Positions 34,056 to 43,495 of a stretch of DNA of 64,000 nucleotides are shown here, one piece after another (position 1 is the stretch's first letter; each line of letters opens with the position of its first letter). The translations under genes were made by a program, and so were the position numbers. The stretch spans positions 24,719 through 88,718 of the forward strand of contig JBDHAD010000026.1 in NCBI GenBank assembly GCA_039588215.1, given 5' to 3'. Under the pieces are notes generated by a model. The model was given only the letters and a program-made list of their open reading frames with translations, did no database searches and was not told the origin of the DNA. Source of the DNA: JBDHAC01 sp039588215 (GTDB taxonomy: Bacteria; Gemmatimonadota; Gemmatimonadetes; Palauibacterales; Palauibacteraceae).

Positions 34056-36581
34056 ATGGCCGCCGCGGCCCTGGCCGCCGGCGACCTCCTCGGATTGTGG
34101 ACAGGAGGGTCGGAGCCGAACACCGATACCCCCGTCTGGTCAGTCGCGACCGAGGTGGCGGTGATCGTCCTGACGCTGCTCGTCGTGGCTCGGATCTCCC
34201 TGACGCTGTTCGATGTCGCTCGGATCGCACGGACGGGTCGCGCGGCGTCCCCACCAGGTACGAACCAGCCCACGACCCGGGCAGCGGCATCCGGAGGTAC
34301 CTCCCGGATCGCGTCGCCGGCGAGCATCCTCCCGGCCATCGGCCTGGTCATACTGGCGGGGCTCGCGATCGGATGGAGTGAAGGACGGTCTGCGGCGGGC
34401 TCGTGCGTGGCCGAGTTGCGCACCGGGGAGAGCCTCGCCGCCCGGGGGATGTTGCTTGATCCCGTTCCCTCTCTCCGTGCCGGAGAACACGCTCGTGCGC
34501 TCACGGTTCGAGTGGGGTCGTCGGTGGTGGCGCGTGAAGGGCGGCGGTGTCGCGTGCCTTACGTTCGCGCCCGCGTGTGGCCGAACGAAACCCCGCTCGC
34601 CGCCGGCACGTCGGTGACGCTCGCGGGTGTGTGGCAGCCGTATCCCCGCTCTCGCTCGCTCCCCGCCGCACCCGACCGCTACGGTTACATCCAGGGTCGG
34701 CTCCTCGCCGCCGAGCCCTACCGGAGCGCGAGCACCGGCCTCGATGCCGCGACTCGACTGGCCAGGCTCGCCGCGCGTCTTCGGGAGGGTGCCGGCCGCC
34801 GTCTCGAGGCGTCATTGGCACCGGATGTCGTCGCCACAGGCAAGGCGTTGATCCTCGCGGATCGCGCGACGCTGGATCCAGCGGTACGAAGACGCTTCAC
34901 GGACGCCGGTATCGGTCACCTGCTCGCCATATCCGGCCTGCACATCGGTGCGCTGGCGGGCGGCGCGCTATGGTGCTTGGGTCTGTGGCTCAAGGACTGG
35001 CGCAGGTACCCGATCGCGGTAGGCGCGACCGGGCTCTACGTACTGCTCATCGGTGCTCCACCCTCGGCCGTGCGCGCGTCTCTGCTGTTCGCCGGATATG
35101 CGGCGACGCGCCTCCGAGGCGCACCCGCGAGCCTCGGCGATTTGGCTGGCCTTGCGGCAGTTCTCGCGCTCCTCCGGGATCCGCTCGTCCTGCTCCACCC
35201 CAGCTTCCAGCTGTCGTTCGCGGGCTTCGCGGGGATCGTGACGGGTCGAGCGGCCGCAAAGGGTCTGCTCCGCCGGATCGAGTCACGGTCCGATCGGCGT
35301 ATGAATCGGCGCTGGCACCCGGCGGTCATCGCCTTCGCTTCGAGTCTGGCGGCATTCCTCTTCACCGCGCCGTTCGCCGCGGCCCACTTCGGCCGCATCG
35401 TGCCCGCAGCGATCTTCAGCAGCCTGCTCGGATCCGGTCTCGTCGCGCTGGCCCTCCCGGCCCTCATCCTGACGCTCGTGCTCCCCGGCTGGATGGCTGG
35501 TTGGGCCGGGGCGGCGGCCACCTCTGCGCTGAGGCTCCTAGGTGTGCTCGCGGAACGCTTCGCGGTTTTGCCTCTTCACTGGGATACACCGCCACTCGGG
35601 GTCGTTGGCTGGCTTGTCCTGGGGGCGATCGCCACGTCGTTCGTGCTTCTGGGCGCGCGGCGGCGAATCGCCGCGATCGTCGTCGCGTCGAGCGTATGCA
35701 TTAGCTGGATCGCGATGCCCGGTCTCCTGCGCTGGCGCGATCATGGCACCACGCTCGTCTGCTCGCTCGACGTCGGGCAGGGCGATGCAGCGGCTGTCCG
35801 CACACGCCGCGGGCGCTGGATTCTGATCGACAGCGGACCCGGGGCTCGCTTCTTGGGCTCCACCTCGGCGTCCCGCCGGCTCCGAAGTGATCCCCGATAC
35901 GGTGATGCCGGTCGTACGACGATCGTGCCCTTTCTGCGGGCCCGGGGCGTTCGGGATGTCGAATTGCTCGTTCTCTCGCATCCGCACCTGGACCACTTCG
36001 GGGGGAGCGCGGCGGTGTTCGACGCATTCCGCGTCCGTCGCGTCCTCGATCCGGGCTTCGCCGAGCCGAATCCGGCGTATCTGGCCTTCCTGGATCGGGT
36101 GGCTGAGGAGGGTGCGCACTGGCTTCCGGCGCGAGCCGGCTTCCGGGCGCGGGTCGATGAGATCGAACTGCTCGTGCTGTGGCCACCGGCAGGTGGGACA
36201 GGAGGGGGCGCCAACGAGCACAGCGCCGTGCTTCGACTGCGCGCTCCGGGGCTCGGCTATCTGAACACGGGCGATGCGCCGAAGGCGGTAGAGGAAGCAA
36301 TCCTGGCCCGCTGGCCCCGAGACTCGGTGTCGGCGGAGATCCTCAAGTTGGGTCACCACGGGAGTCGTACGTCGACGTCGCTGGCCTGGCTCCGGACCGT
36401 TCGGCCGGCAATCGCGGTGATCTCGGCCGGTCGCGCCAACACCCACGGACACCCGCACCCCATCACCTTGGCCCGGCTCGACTCGGCGCGGGTACCCACG
36501 GTGTGGCGCACGGATGAGCGTGGCAGCTTTTGCGTGGAGGCGCAGGCGGAGGGTGGGTGGCGGGTGCGAAACGGCCGCTGA
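34056..36581 (+). CDS. comEC: ComEC/Rec2 DNA-uptake channel
   Basis: 841 residues with the full ComEC layout: N-terminal membrane segments and the DUF4131 region (about 10-210), the competence domain with many helices (about 240-540, including AGIGHLLAISGLHIGALAG), and a C-terminal metallo-beta-lactamase domain with DVGQGDAAAV, the metal motif SHPHLDHFGG and LGHHGSRTSTS. It moves single-stranded DNA across the inner membrane during natural transformation. The ATG at 34056 has no Shine-Dalgarno sequence, while GGGAGG at 34025-34030 is 10 nt before an in-frame CTG at 34041, which could be the start. Confidence 0.93.
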   Translation: MAAAALAAGDLLGLWTGGSEPNTDTPVWSVATEVAVIVLTLLVVARISLTLFDVARIARTGRAASPPGTNQPTTRAAASGGTSRIASPASILPAIGLVILAGLAIGWSEGRSAAGSCVAELRTGESLAARGMLLDPVPSLRAGEHARALTVRVGSSVVAREGRRCRVPYVRARVWPNETPLAAGTSVTLAGVWQPYPRSRSLPAAPDRYGYIQGRLLAAEPYRSASTGLDAATRLARLAARLREGAGRRLEASLAPDVVATGKALILADRATLDPAVRRRFTDAGIGHLLAISGLHIGALAGGALWCLGLWLKDWRRYPIAVGATGLYVLLIGAPPSAVRASLLFAGYAATRLRGAPASLGDLAGLAAVLALLRDPLVLLHPSFQLSFAGFAGIVTGRAAAKGLLRRIESRSDRRMNRRWHPAVIAFASSLAAFLFTAPFAAAHFGRIVPAAIFSSLLGSGLVALALPALILTLVLPGWMAGWAGAAATSALRLLGVLAERFAVLPLHWDTPPLGVVGWLVLGAIATSFVLLGARRRIAAIVVASSVCISWIAMPGLLRWRDHGTTLVCSLDVGQGDAAAVRTRRGRWILIDSGPGARFLGSTSASRRLRSDPRYGDAGRTTIVPFLRARGVRDVELLVLSHPHLDHFGGSAAVFDAFRVRRVLDPGFAEPNPAYLAFLDRVAEEGAHWLPARAGFRARVDEIELLVLWPPAGGTGGGANEHSAVLRLRAPGLGYLNTGDAPKAVEEAILARWPRDSVSAEILKLGHHGSRTSTSLAWLRTVRPAIAVISAGRANTHGHPHPITLARLDSARVPTVWRTDERGSFCVEAQAEGGWRVRNGR

Positions 36582-36595
36582 AACCCTCCCGCGGC

Positions 36596-36618
36596 CTGCC
36601 GGGCGAGCGAGCCGGCAG
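36596..36618. terminator. Hairpin after comEC
   Basis: CTGCCGG (36596-36602) and CCGGCAG (36612-36618) form a perfect 7-bp stem with a 9-nt loop, 14 bp after the comEC stop. No T-run follows, so factor-independent termination is uncertain. Confidence 0.5.
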
Positions 36619-36619
36619 C

Positions 36620-36648
36620 TTGACGGTGTCAAAACCCCACCTTTAACC
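36620..36648 (+). promoter_or_regulatory. Candidate promoter for the fbp gene
   Basis: TTGACG (36620-36625), 17 bp, then TTAACC (36643-36648), a fair match to sigma-70 boxes. It would start transcription close to 36655, about 100 nt before the fbp GTG, right where the inverted repeats at 36646-36725 lie, so those repeats would be in the leader RNA or bound by a regulator. Confidence 0.4.
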
Positions 36649-36725
36649 TGCCAAGGTGGCCCGAGGGTTGCAGTTGGAGTCTTGGCAGGTCGCGACCTGC
36701 TCCAGTTCTCGAGCGATCTGCCAGG
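36646..36725. repeat. Nested inverted repeats in the fbp leader, copy 2 of the TGGCAGGTCGC family
   Basis: Three overlapping foldings are seen. ACCTGCCAAG (36646-36655) pairs perfectly with CTTGGCAGGT (36681-36690). GCAGGTCGCGACCTGC (36685-36700) is a perfect 16-bp palindrome. GGCAGGTCGC (36684-36693) pairs with GCGATCTGCC (36713-36722) at nine of ten positions. The alternatives are mutually exclusive. The core TGGCAGGTCGC is shared with the hairpin at 23191. Confidence 0.75.
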
Positions 36726-36753
36726 CCCTTAACCGAAGCCGGAGGAAATACGC

Positions 36754-37761
36754 GTGGAGCAGCAAGCGATCGCCGTCGAGACCTTCATTACCGAGCAGGA
36801 GCGCGAGCATCCCGAGGCGACCGGCGCGTTCACCGGTGCTCTGACGGCCCTGTGTCTCGCCGCGAAGGTGATCTCGAGCTCCGTCAACCAAGCCGGCCTG
36901 GTGGACATCCTCGGCAAGACCGGTCGCAGGAACGTGCACGGCGAGAACGTGAAGAAGCTGGATGAGTATGCGAATGACGTCATCGTCGCGACGCTTCAAC
37001 GGCGCGGCCACCTCGCCGGCATCGCTTCGGAGGAGGCAGAGGGCGTGCTCGGGATTCCCGAGCCGTACCGAGTCGGGCCATACCTGCTCCTGATCGACCC
37101 GCTCGATGGCAGCTCGAACATCGACGCGAACATATCGGTCGGCACGATCTTCTCGATTCACCGTCGCCTGGGCCCACGGAATCGAGACATCGAGGTCCGG
37201 GATTTCCTCCAGCGAGGCACCGAGCAATGCGCCGCGGGCTACGTCCTGTACGGCTCATCCACGATGCTCGTGTTCACGACCGGCGCCGGTGTGCACGGAT
37301 TCACGCTCGACCCCTCCATCGGCGAGTTCCTGCTCTCGCACCATGACATGAAGATCCCGACCCCCGGCGAGAACATCTACAGCGTGAACGAGGGCTACTT
37401 CACGAAATGGAGCGAGGGCCAGCAACGATTCGTGCGACGGCTTCGAGGTGAGGACGACGGGAACGAGGCCTTCTCGGCGCGCTACGTCGGATCGATGGTG
37501 GCCGACTTCCACCGCACGCTGCTCTACGGTGGGATCTTCATGTATCCTGCGATGCGCGAGAGGCCTGAGGGCAAGCTCCGGCTGCTATACGAGGTGGCCC
37601 CCCTCTCGTTCGTGTGCGAGCAGGCGGGTGGGCGCGCGAGCGACGGGCGTCAGCGGATCATGGAGATCCAGCCGACGGAGCTACACCAGCGGGTGCCGAC
37701 GTACCTGGGTGCGGCCGAGCACGTGGCGCTGGCGGAGCAGTACCTGGCGGCGGACGGCTAG
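36754..37761 (+). CDS. fbp: Fructose-1,6-bisphosphatase class I
   Basis: 335 residues from GTG, with GGAGGA 7 nt upstream. Family motifs: GRRNVHGENVKKLDEYAND, IASEEAEGV, and the metal site DPLDGSSNIDANISVGTIFSI; the C-terminal RLLYEVAPLSFVCEQAGGRASDG holds the substrate-binding lysine/arginine region. It hydrolyses fructose-1,6-bisphosphate to fructose-6-phosphate in gluconeogenesis. Together with PPDK (PEP from pyruvate) it points to gluconeogenic growth on amino acids or peptides, in line with the exported peptidases. Confidence 0.95.
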   Translation: MEQQAIAVETFITEQEREHPEATGAFTGALTALCLAAKVISSSVNQAGLVDILGKTGRRNVHGENVKKLDEYANDVIVATLQRRGHLAGIASEEAEGVLGIPEPYRVGPYLLLIDPLDGSSNIDANISVGTIFSIHRRLGPRNRDIEVRDFLQRGTEQCAAGYVLYGSSTMLVFTTGAGVHGFTLDPSIGEFLLSHHDMKIPTPGENIYSVNEGYFTKWSEGQQRFVRRLRGEDDGNEAFSARYVGSMVADFHRTLLYGGIFMYPAMRERPEGKLRLLYEVAPLSFVCEQAGGRASDGRQRIMEIQPTELHQRVPTYLGAAEHVALAEQYLAADG

Positions 37762-38073
37762 ACAGCGCCTGGGTTAACCGCGCCTGGGTAGGGGCGGTTG
37801 CCGCTCCCACGCGACGCAGAAGCTCCGCGGCGGGGCCTGATCGCATCACCGACGTCGCGCCAGCGCTCCACCTCGCCACATTCGCATCTAGCGCGGATCT
37901 ACGGTCGCTCCGGAGCGACAACCGCACCCCTGGAGGCGCTGCGGATTACGGCGGGGGTGCTGGTGTGTGGTGCTTCCGGAGGCCTAGGTTCCTGACGGAG
38001 AGGCGCCTGTCCCTCCTCCTTGAGAGGAGTACGGGCTGCCCGCTCTGGATGCGTGTCCTAGGGGCTCCATCTG
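37762..38073. other. 312-bp intergenic region with repeats, no gene seen
   Basis: No credible reading frame. GCGCCTGGGT is repeated directly at 37765 and 37780, and GTCGCTCCGGAGCGAC (37904-37919) is a perfect 16-bp palindrome. It should hold the promoter of the histidine kinase operon, but I see no clear sigma-70 or sigma-54 boxes. Confidence 0.6.
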
Positions 38074-39846
38074 ATGACGCTCCGTGCGAAGCTCATCGTG
38101 CTCTTTGCGGCCCTGGGCGTTACGCCGATCGTGGCGCTCGGTGTCTTCAACTATCTCCGCACCATCGGCGCTGTCGAAGACCTCATTGCGACCCGCACCG
38201 ATGCGATTGCGCAACGTGTAGCCGCCGAAGTCAGCGAAAACTACCAGCTTCGTCAGTCCGACTTGCTGCTTCTGGCGGAGAATGCGGAAACTCAGCGGCT
38301 CTGCCGCGCGCAAGCCGGCGCGACGCCCGAGGAGTTGGAGAGCGCCAGAGCGGAGGCGGACCGCTACCTGCGACGGGCCTGGGACGTGGTCGGGCCCTCT
38401 TACCAGTGGGTCGAGTTCCGCGACACGGACGGTTCTCTTCTGTACGGACTGAGCACGGACGAGTTCGGGCGAGCTTCCCAAAGGCGGTCCGACGAACGGC
38501 CCCCACAGGATCTCATCACGGTCCGCCAGCCGATTCGCGATACCGAGACATCGGTGACCCTCGGCAGTCTCACGGCCGCCGTTCGCCTTCGAGCCCTTCT
38601 GCCCGAAGAAGCGCTGTCACTCTCGTTCGGCAACGAGGGGTATTCGGTCGTGCTCGATCGAGCCGATGATCGAACCTTGTTTCACCCTCGGCGCGCATTT
38701 CTGGGTCAGAACCTCGCGCAGTTGCTCGGACCCGAGGGCTGGAATGTAGACCGGGCCGGTCTCGCCGAGGGGAGCGGGCACTTCCGGTACGAGGAGGAGA
38801 ACACCTCGCGCGTGGCCTCGTTCTCGAGCCTCGCGGATCCTCCCTGGACGGTCCTCACGACTGCGTCACTCGACGAGTTCGCGGGGCCGTTCGCCCGGCA
38901 TCGACTCCTGAACCTGGCCCTAATGGCGCTGGTTGCCGCACTCGTGTCCACCGCGTTTCTGCTCGTCACGAGCCGTATGACCCGATCGCTGGGCGCGCTG
39001 ACTCTCGCCGCAGACCAGGTGGCAGCTGGCGACTTTTCACCCAAGCTGCCTCCGCCGGGCACGGATGAGGTCGGCAAGCTGGCGGGCGCGTTCGGCCTCA
39101 TGGTGAATCAGGTTCAGGCCATGGTGGGGCGTATCGAGGAGAGCCGGCACATGGCTGCGGTGGGGAAGTTCGCCTCGCAACTCTCGCATGAGATTCGTAA
39201 CCCGCTCACCTCCATCAAGCTGAACCTCCAGACGATCGAGCGAGAGGCGCAGCGCGGCGAGTTGGCCGAAGGTCTCACGCGCCCCGTGGCGATCTCCCTT
39301 CGCGAGGTGGGGCGGCTCGATCGGGTGCTCCGCGGCGTGCTCGGCGTGGCGCGCAACGCGGAACCCGTGCGCGAGCCCTTCTCGGTCCACGCCGCGATCT
39401 ACGAGGCGCTTGAGGCTTTGCGACCGCAGCTCGAAGGCCAGGGCATCGTCGTGGACACGGAGCTTCGGGCCAGGACGGATTCGGTGCGAGGAGATCCGGA
39501 GCGACTGAACGGCGCGCTGCTCAACCTGTTCCTGAATGCGGTGGAGGCGATGCCACGGGGTGGCCGCCTCGAGATTTCATCCGAAATGATCGCGGACACC
39601 CACGGCACCGGGTGCATCCGCCTGCGGATTGCGGATACCGGACCGGGAGTCCCCCACGAGTTACGCGAGAAGATCTTCGAACCGTTCTACACGACAAAGG
39701 ACGAGGGCACGGGATTCGGCCTCGCCCTCACCTCCCAGGCGATCGAGGAGCACGACGGCTCGTTGTCTCTCGCGGTCGGCGAAGGGCGTGGGGGGGCGGT
39801 GTTCGTCGTTGATCTCCCGACCCTGACGACCGAGGCCATCTCATGA
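38074..39846 (+). CDS. HAMP-domain sensor histidine kinase (NtrB/AtoS type)
   Basis: 590 residues: a membrane segment at about 7-28 (LIVLFAALGVTPIVALGVF), a periplasmic sensor domain of about 240 residues with Cache-like features (GYSVVLDRADDRTLFHP, VLTTASLDEF), a second membrane segment at about 277-298, a HAMP domain (ALTLAADQVAAGDFSPKL), the phosphoacceptor H372 in SQLSHEIRNPLTSIKLNL, and the ATPase domain with N box LLNLFLNAVEAM, DTGPGVP and GTGFGLAL. The adjoining regulator overlaps by 4 bp (ATGA), so this is a coupled two-component pair. Signal unknown. Confidence 0.93.
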   Translation: MTLRAKLIVLFAALGVTPIVALGVFNYLRTIGAVEDLIATRTDAIAQRVAAEVSENYQLRQSDLLLLAENAETQRLCRAQAGATPEELESARAEADRYLRRAWDVVGPSYQWVEFRDTDGSLLYGLSTDEFGRASQRRSDERPPQDLITVRQPIRDTETSVTLGSLTAAVRLRALLPEEALSLSFGNEGYSVVLDRADDRTLFHPRRAFLGQNLAQLLGPEGWNVDRAGLAEGSGHFRYEEENTSRVASFSSLADPPWTVLTTASLDEFAGPFARHRLLNLALMALVAALVSTAFLLVTSRMTRSLGALTLAADQVAAGDFSPKLPPPGTDEVGKLAGAFGLMVNQVQAMVGRIEESRHMAAVGKFASQLSHEIRNPLTSIKLNLQTIEREAQRGELAEGLTRPVAISLREVGRLDRVLRGVLGVARNAEPVREPFSVHAAIYEALEALRPQLEGQGIVVDTELRARTDSVRGDPERLNGALLNLFLNAVEAMPRGGRLEISSEMIADTHGTGCIRLRIADTGPGVPHELREKIFEPFYTTKDEGTGFGLALTSQAIEEHDGSLSLAVGEGRGGAVFVVDLPTLTTEAIS

Positions 39847-41204
39847 ACGAGCGCATCCTGCTCGTGGACGACGACACCTCGATCCGCGAGACCTTCGAGA
39901 TCCATCTTCCGACGGAGGGCTATGACGTCACGACGGCTGAGACCGCCGAGGCGGCGCTCTCGCTCCTGACCGAGCTCGACCCCGCCATCATGATCGCCGA
40001 CGTCCGTCTGCCCGGGATGGATGGCATCGAGCTGCTGGGCAAGATCCGAGAGGCGGGAGATGACGTCGACGTCATCATCATCACGGCTCACGAGGATATG
40101 CAGACGGCTGTGGAGGCCATGAAAGCCGGCGCGTACGACTACCTCGTAAAGCCGCTAGATCTCGACGAGCTCGACCTCCTGCTCGAGCGCTGCCTGGGGG
40201 AGCGCTCTCTGCGTCGGCGAGTGCGCCACCTTTCGGCGGGAGCCTCAGAGGCCCACGCCCTCGACCGCATGGTGGGGCGGGACCCCGCCATGATCGAGAT
40301 CTACAAGCTGATCGGGGTCCTGGTGCAGAACCGGGCGACGGTGCTGATCCGAGGAGAAACCGGGACAGGGAAGGAGTGCATTGCCCGGGCGATCCACTTC
40401 AACTCGCCGTACGCGGACGAGCCGTTCGTGGCCGTCAACTGCACGGCGCTGCCCGAGACGCTGCTCGAGGCGGAGCTCTTCGGCCACACGCGTGGCGCCT
40501 TCACCGGAGCCGTACAGAATCGGAAGGGATATTTCGAGGTGGCGGGGCTCGGCACGGTGTTCCTCGACGAGATCGGGGATACCGGACCGGAGTTCCAGTC
40601 CAAGCTCCTCCGCGTCTTGGAAGAGGGCGAGTTTCACCCGGTCGGCGCCGAGCACCCACGCCGAACGCGGGCTCGAGTCATCGCGGCGACCCACCGCCCG
40701 TTGGAAGAGCTCACCGCCGCGGGCACGTTCCGTGACGATCTCTACTTTCGGCTCAAAGTGGTCGAGATTCAGGTCCCACCGCTGCGGGAGCGACGCGAGG
40801 ATATCCCGCTGTTGGCGGACCATCTGCTCGCCAAGATTCGCCACAAGATGCACCGGGAGGTGTTGGGAATCGCGGATGAGGCCCTTACCCTGTTGAAGTC
40901 CTACGATTGGCCCGGGAACGTCCGGGAGCTGGAGAACTCCCTCACGAGGGCTGCGGTGCTGGCACGCGGCCCGATCATCGGCCGAGGGCACCTGTTCCTG
41001 GGCGCCCCTGAGCTCGGGTCTGGGGGCGAGGCGGCGAGCGCGGCCAACGCCCAGGATGACACGTTGGATGCGGTAGAGGCGGCCCACGTTCAGCGAGTCC
41101 TGGACCGCACCGGCCGCAACAAGCGGCAGACGGCCCGCATCCTCGAGATTTCGCGCCCTCGGCTCGACCGCCTGATCGAGAAGCACGGATTGAGCATCTC
41201 CTAG
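39843..41204 (+). CDS. NtrC-family sigma-54 response regulator
   Basis: 453 residues with three domains. The receiver has the acid pocket VDDD at 8-11, phosphoacceptor D53 in IADVRLPGMDG and K in YLVKPL. The AAA+ domain has Walker A GETGTGKE near 170, the sigma-54 contact loop GAFTGA near 218, Walker B VFLDEIGDTG and the R-finger region. The C-terminal Fis-type helix-turn-helix reads GRNKRQTARILEISRPRLDRLI. It activates sigma-54 promoters when phosphorylated by the upstream kinase. Target genes are not identifiable here. Confidence 0.95.
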   Translation: MNERILLVDDDTSIRETFEIHLPTEGYDVTTAETAEAALSLLTELDPAIMIADVRLPGMDGIELLGKIREAGDDVDVIIITAHEDMQTAVEAMKAGAYDYLVKPLDLDELDLLLERCLGERSLRRRVRHLSAGASEAHALDRMVGRDPAMIEIYKLIGVLVQNRATVLIRGETGTGKECIARAIHFNSPYADEPFVAVNCTALPETLLEAELFGHTRGAFTGAVQNRKGYFEVAGLGTVFLDEIGDTGPEFQSKLLRVLEEGEFHPVGAEHPRRTRARVIAATHRPLEELTAAGTFRDDLYFRLKVVEIQVPPLRERREDIPLLADHLLAKIRHKMHREVLGIADEALTLLKSYDWPGNVRELENSLTRAAVLARGPIIGRGHLFLGAPELGSGGEAASAANAQDDTLDAVEAAHVQRVLDRTGRNKRQTARILEISRPRLDRLIEKHGLSIS

Positions 41205-41304
41205 ACCCAGTTCTCCGGCCAGACCCAAGCGTCGTGGTCCGGGCGACGGCCCACGCCATCGTTCGGTGGCATCGGATCGTTACTACTGTGGCCACGAGTC
41301 GATA

Positions 41305-41327
41305 CCAGCGGCCCCTCCCACCGCTGG
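41305..41327. repeat. Inverted repeat after the NtrC-type regulator
   Basis: CCAGCGG (41305-41311) and CCGCTGG (41321-41327) are a perfect 7-bp inverted repeat in the 262-bp gap before the propeller gene. It may end the two-component transcript or be a regulatory site. I see nothing else in this gap. Confidence 0.4.
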
Positions 41328-41466
41328 ATGACCGAGGTTGCATCCCGTTGTGATGAAACGACTTGACGCCTAGGTCTCCTCGGGCATCCTCCTTGCCACT
41401 AGCGGTGCCTGAATACCCGGCGTCCGGAGCCATCGGCTGTTCGGGACCGATAGGAGGTCGAGAATC

Positions 41467-43383
41467 ATGCCCAATAGAATCCTGCTACCCGCGCTTGCCA
41501 TCGTGGGCCTCGCATCGGTCGCCCTGTCCGGCGACGTCTCCCCGCGAACGCGGCAGGGCCCATCCGAGCAGGAAGTGTCCACCATCGAGCCACGCTTCAC
41601 CCGCGTGTTCGGGAGCGACTCCCTGGCGATGTACCAACCCTCGATCTCGCCGAACGGTCGATGGCTGGCATTCGCCGAATGGGAAGGCGCTCGACCGGGG
41701 CGCCAGAACCTCTGGATCGTGAGTGTGGACGGAGGCGAGGCCTTCAGGTTGACGGAGGGAGACCACTGGGACGCGATGCCGCGCTGGTTCCCCTCGAGCG
41801 ACCGTATCGCTTTCCGGTCGAGCCGCGTCGACGGCGACATCATGACCATGCCGGTCGATCCTGCCACAGGACGTACGACGGGACCGCCCAGGCAGGTCAC
41901 GTTCGGCTGTTTTGCGTGGTTCGACATCTCCCCGGACGGGAAGTGGATTGCGTATGTGGGGGAGCCCTGGGACGATCGAGGGCTTTATATCGTCCCCGCC
42001 GCGGGCGGCACAGCGCGACTGCTGGTGCAGGATGATATGAGCATCCCCTTCTGGGAGAGCGACGGGCGCTATCTGTATTACCCGGTCAGCCGGTCCGACA
42101 CGCCTCTCGAAGCTCTGATGCAAGTGCCCGTCGCGGGTGGGACTCCGGATACGGCGCTCACCTGGCCCGGCCGGATGTGGGTGATGCGCGACGCTGAAGG
42201 TGCTTTTGTTCTTCGCCAGATCCACGGAGGACCGGCCGAGCCGGAGCGCTTCGACATCGCGACCTTAGAAGGAGAGTCGTTCGGTCGCTTCGAACTGCCA
42301 CACGGCATGAAGCTGCGGTGGCAGGGTCGCGGCCGCGAAGTCCTGACCACGATGGATGATGCCACATCACCGCTGAAGGTACTGTCTCTCGAAGGCGGCG
42401 CAGCCCGCCAGATCACGGAGTCGACGAGTCGCGATCAGCCGATAGGCTGGACCCCCGACGGAGCCCTACTGTTTGCCACCGAGTTGGATGGGCACGAGGT
42501 GTTGCTCCTGGCCCATCCTCCGGGTGGTCCGGGGCAGGAGATCAAGCTACCTGACAGGCGGCTGGAATCGTACAACCCGGTCCTTTCGGCCGACGGACGC
42601 TACGTCGCATACGCGGTGTCCGGGGAGAGCGATGAGAAATCCGTGCTCAAGGCGCTCGACATCGAGAGCGGAGAGGCCTGGGTGCTCAGCAAGTCGCACC
42701 TCACGGCTCGTTGGGGTGTCAGCATCACGGGTCGGGGGGGTACGTATGGGCGTGACGGAAGCGAGTTTCTGTATGTGGAGAAGACCGACGAGGGTTACGA
42801 GCTTCGAGCCACGCTTCCCCGCGGCCCGTCGAGGCTTCTTTGGAGCTTCGGTAAAGACGAGCTTCCCGGGACCATCGCGGTGCATGGAGACCGCCTCATC
42901 TTGGGCGGGAGTCTTCGCTTCGCAGTCGCCGGCGGGAGAGAGGCGCAGCGGCTGGCGAACCCCGATAGCGTGTTCGGCGGTGAGGCGAGCTGGTCGCACG
43001 ACGGGCGCTGGATCGCGACCTACGCATGGCCAGACACCTCGAGCGGCCCCACCAAACTAGGACTGATCGAGGTGTCTCCTAGGGGTGAAGTGGTCGGCGA
43101 GCGAAGAATCCTGGAGGTGGGGGCAACTTCATGGTGGAGTGCCAATTGGCTCCCGGATGACAGCGGTGTATTGCTGGTGGGACAGACCACGGGTATGGAC
43201 GGCGATGTGTGGCTTATCCCGGTGAAAGATGACGCCCCACCCGTAGCGCTGACCCTCGACGAGACCTATCCAATGTGGGACTACGCCCTCTCGCCGGATG
43301 GCCGACAGATCGCGTACTCGATCCAGATTCCGCGCGGGGGCTCGATCTGGCGCGTTGATATCAGCGACGCGTTCGACAAGTAA
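41467..43383 (+). CDS. Exported TolB/WD40-like beta-propeller protein
   Basis: 638 residues with a signal peptide (ILLPALAIVGLASVALS) and AGGAGGT 9 nt before the ATG. PD40-type repeats run through the protein (SISPNGRWLAFAEW, DISPDGKWIAYVGE, VLSADGRYVAYAVS, ALSPDGRQIAYSIQ). There is no hydrolase domain after the propeller, unlike the S9 peptidase at 18.6 kb. It probably binds a protein or peptide in the periplasm. The gene is followed by a strong bidirectional terminator shared with the TonB receptor gene. Confidence 0.83.
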   Translation: MPNRILLPALAIVGLASVALSGDVSPRTRQGPSEQEVSTIEPRFTRVFGSDSLAMYQPSISPNGRWLAFAEWEGARPGRQNLWIVSVDGGEAFRLTEGDHWDAMPRWFPSSDRIAFRSSRVDGDIMTMPVDPATGRTTGPPRQVTFGCFAWFDISPDGKWIAYVGEPWDDRGLYIVPAAGGTARLLVQDDMSIPFWESDGRYLYYPVSRSDTPLEALMQVPVAGGTPDTALTWPGRMWVMRDAEGAFVLRQIHGGPAEPERFDIATLEGESFGRFELPHGMKLRWQGRGREVLTTMDDATSPLKVLSLEGGAARQITESTSRDQPIGWTPDGALLFATELDGHEVLLLAHPPGGPGQEIKLPDRRLESYNPVLSADGRYVAYAVSGESDEKSVLKALDIESGEAWVLSKSHLTARWGVSITGRGGTYGRDGSEFLYVEKTDEGYELRATLPRGPSRLLWSFGKDELPGTIAVHGDRLILGGSLRFAVAGGREAQRLANPDSVFGGEASWSHDGRWIATYAWPDTSSGPTKLGLIEVSPRGEVVGERRILEVGATSWWSANWLPDDSGVLLVGQTTGMDGDVWLIPVKDDAPPVALTLDETYPMWDYALSPDGRQIAYSIQIPRGGSIWRVDISDAFDK

Positions 43384-43441
43384 TGAGGAACGATCGGACT
43401 CTGAACACGAGCTCCCCTGCAAAGAGGCTCCCTCAATGAGA

Positions 43442-43467
43442 AAAGCCCCGGCTCGCGCCGGGGCTTT
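43442..43467. terminator. Bidirectional intrinsic terminator
   Basis: AAAGCCCCGGC (43442-43452), loop TCGC, GCCGGGGCTTT (43457-43467): a perfect 11-bp stem flanked by A- and T-rich ends, between the convergent propeller (+) and TonB receptor (-) genes. Confidence 0.9.
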
Positions 43468-43495
43468 CCTTCTGAGGTGAGTACGGCTTGCGCGA

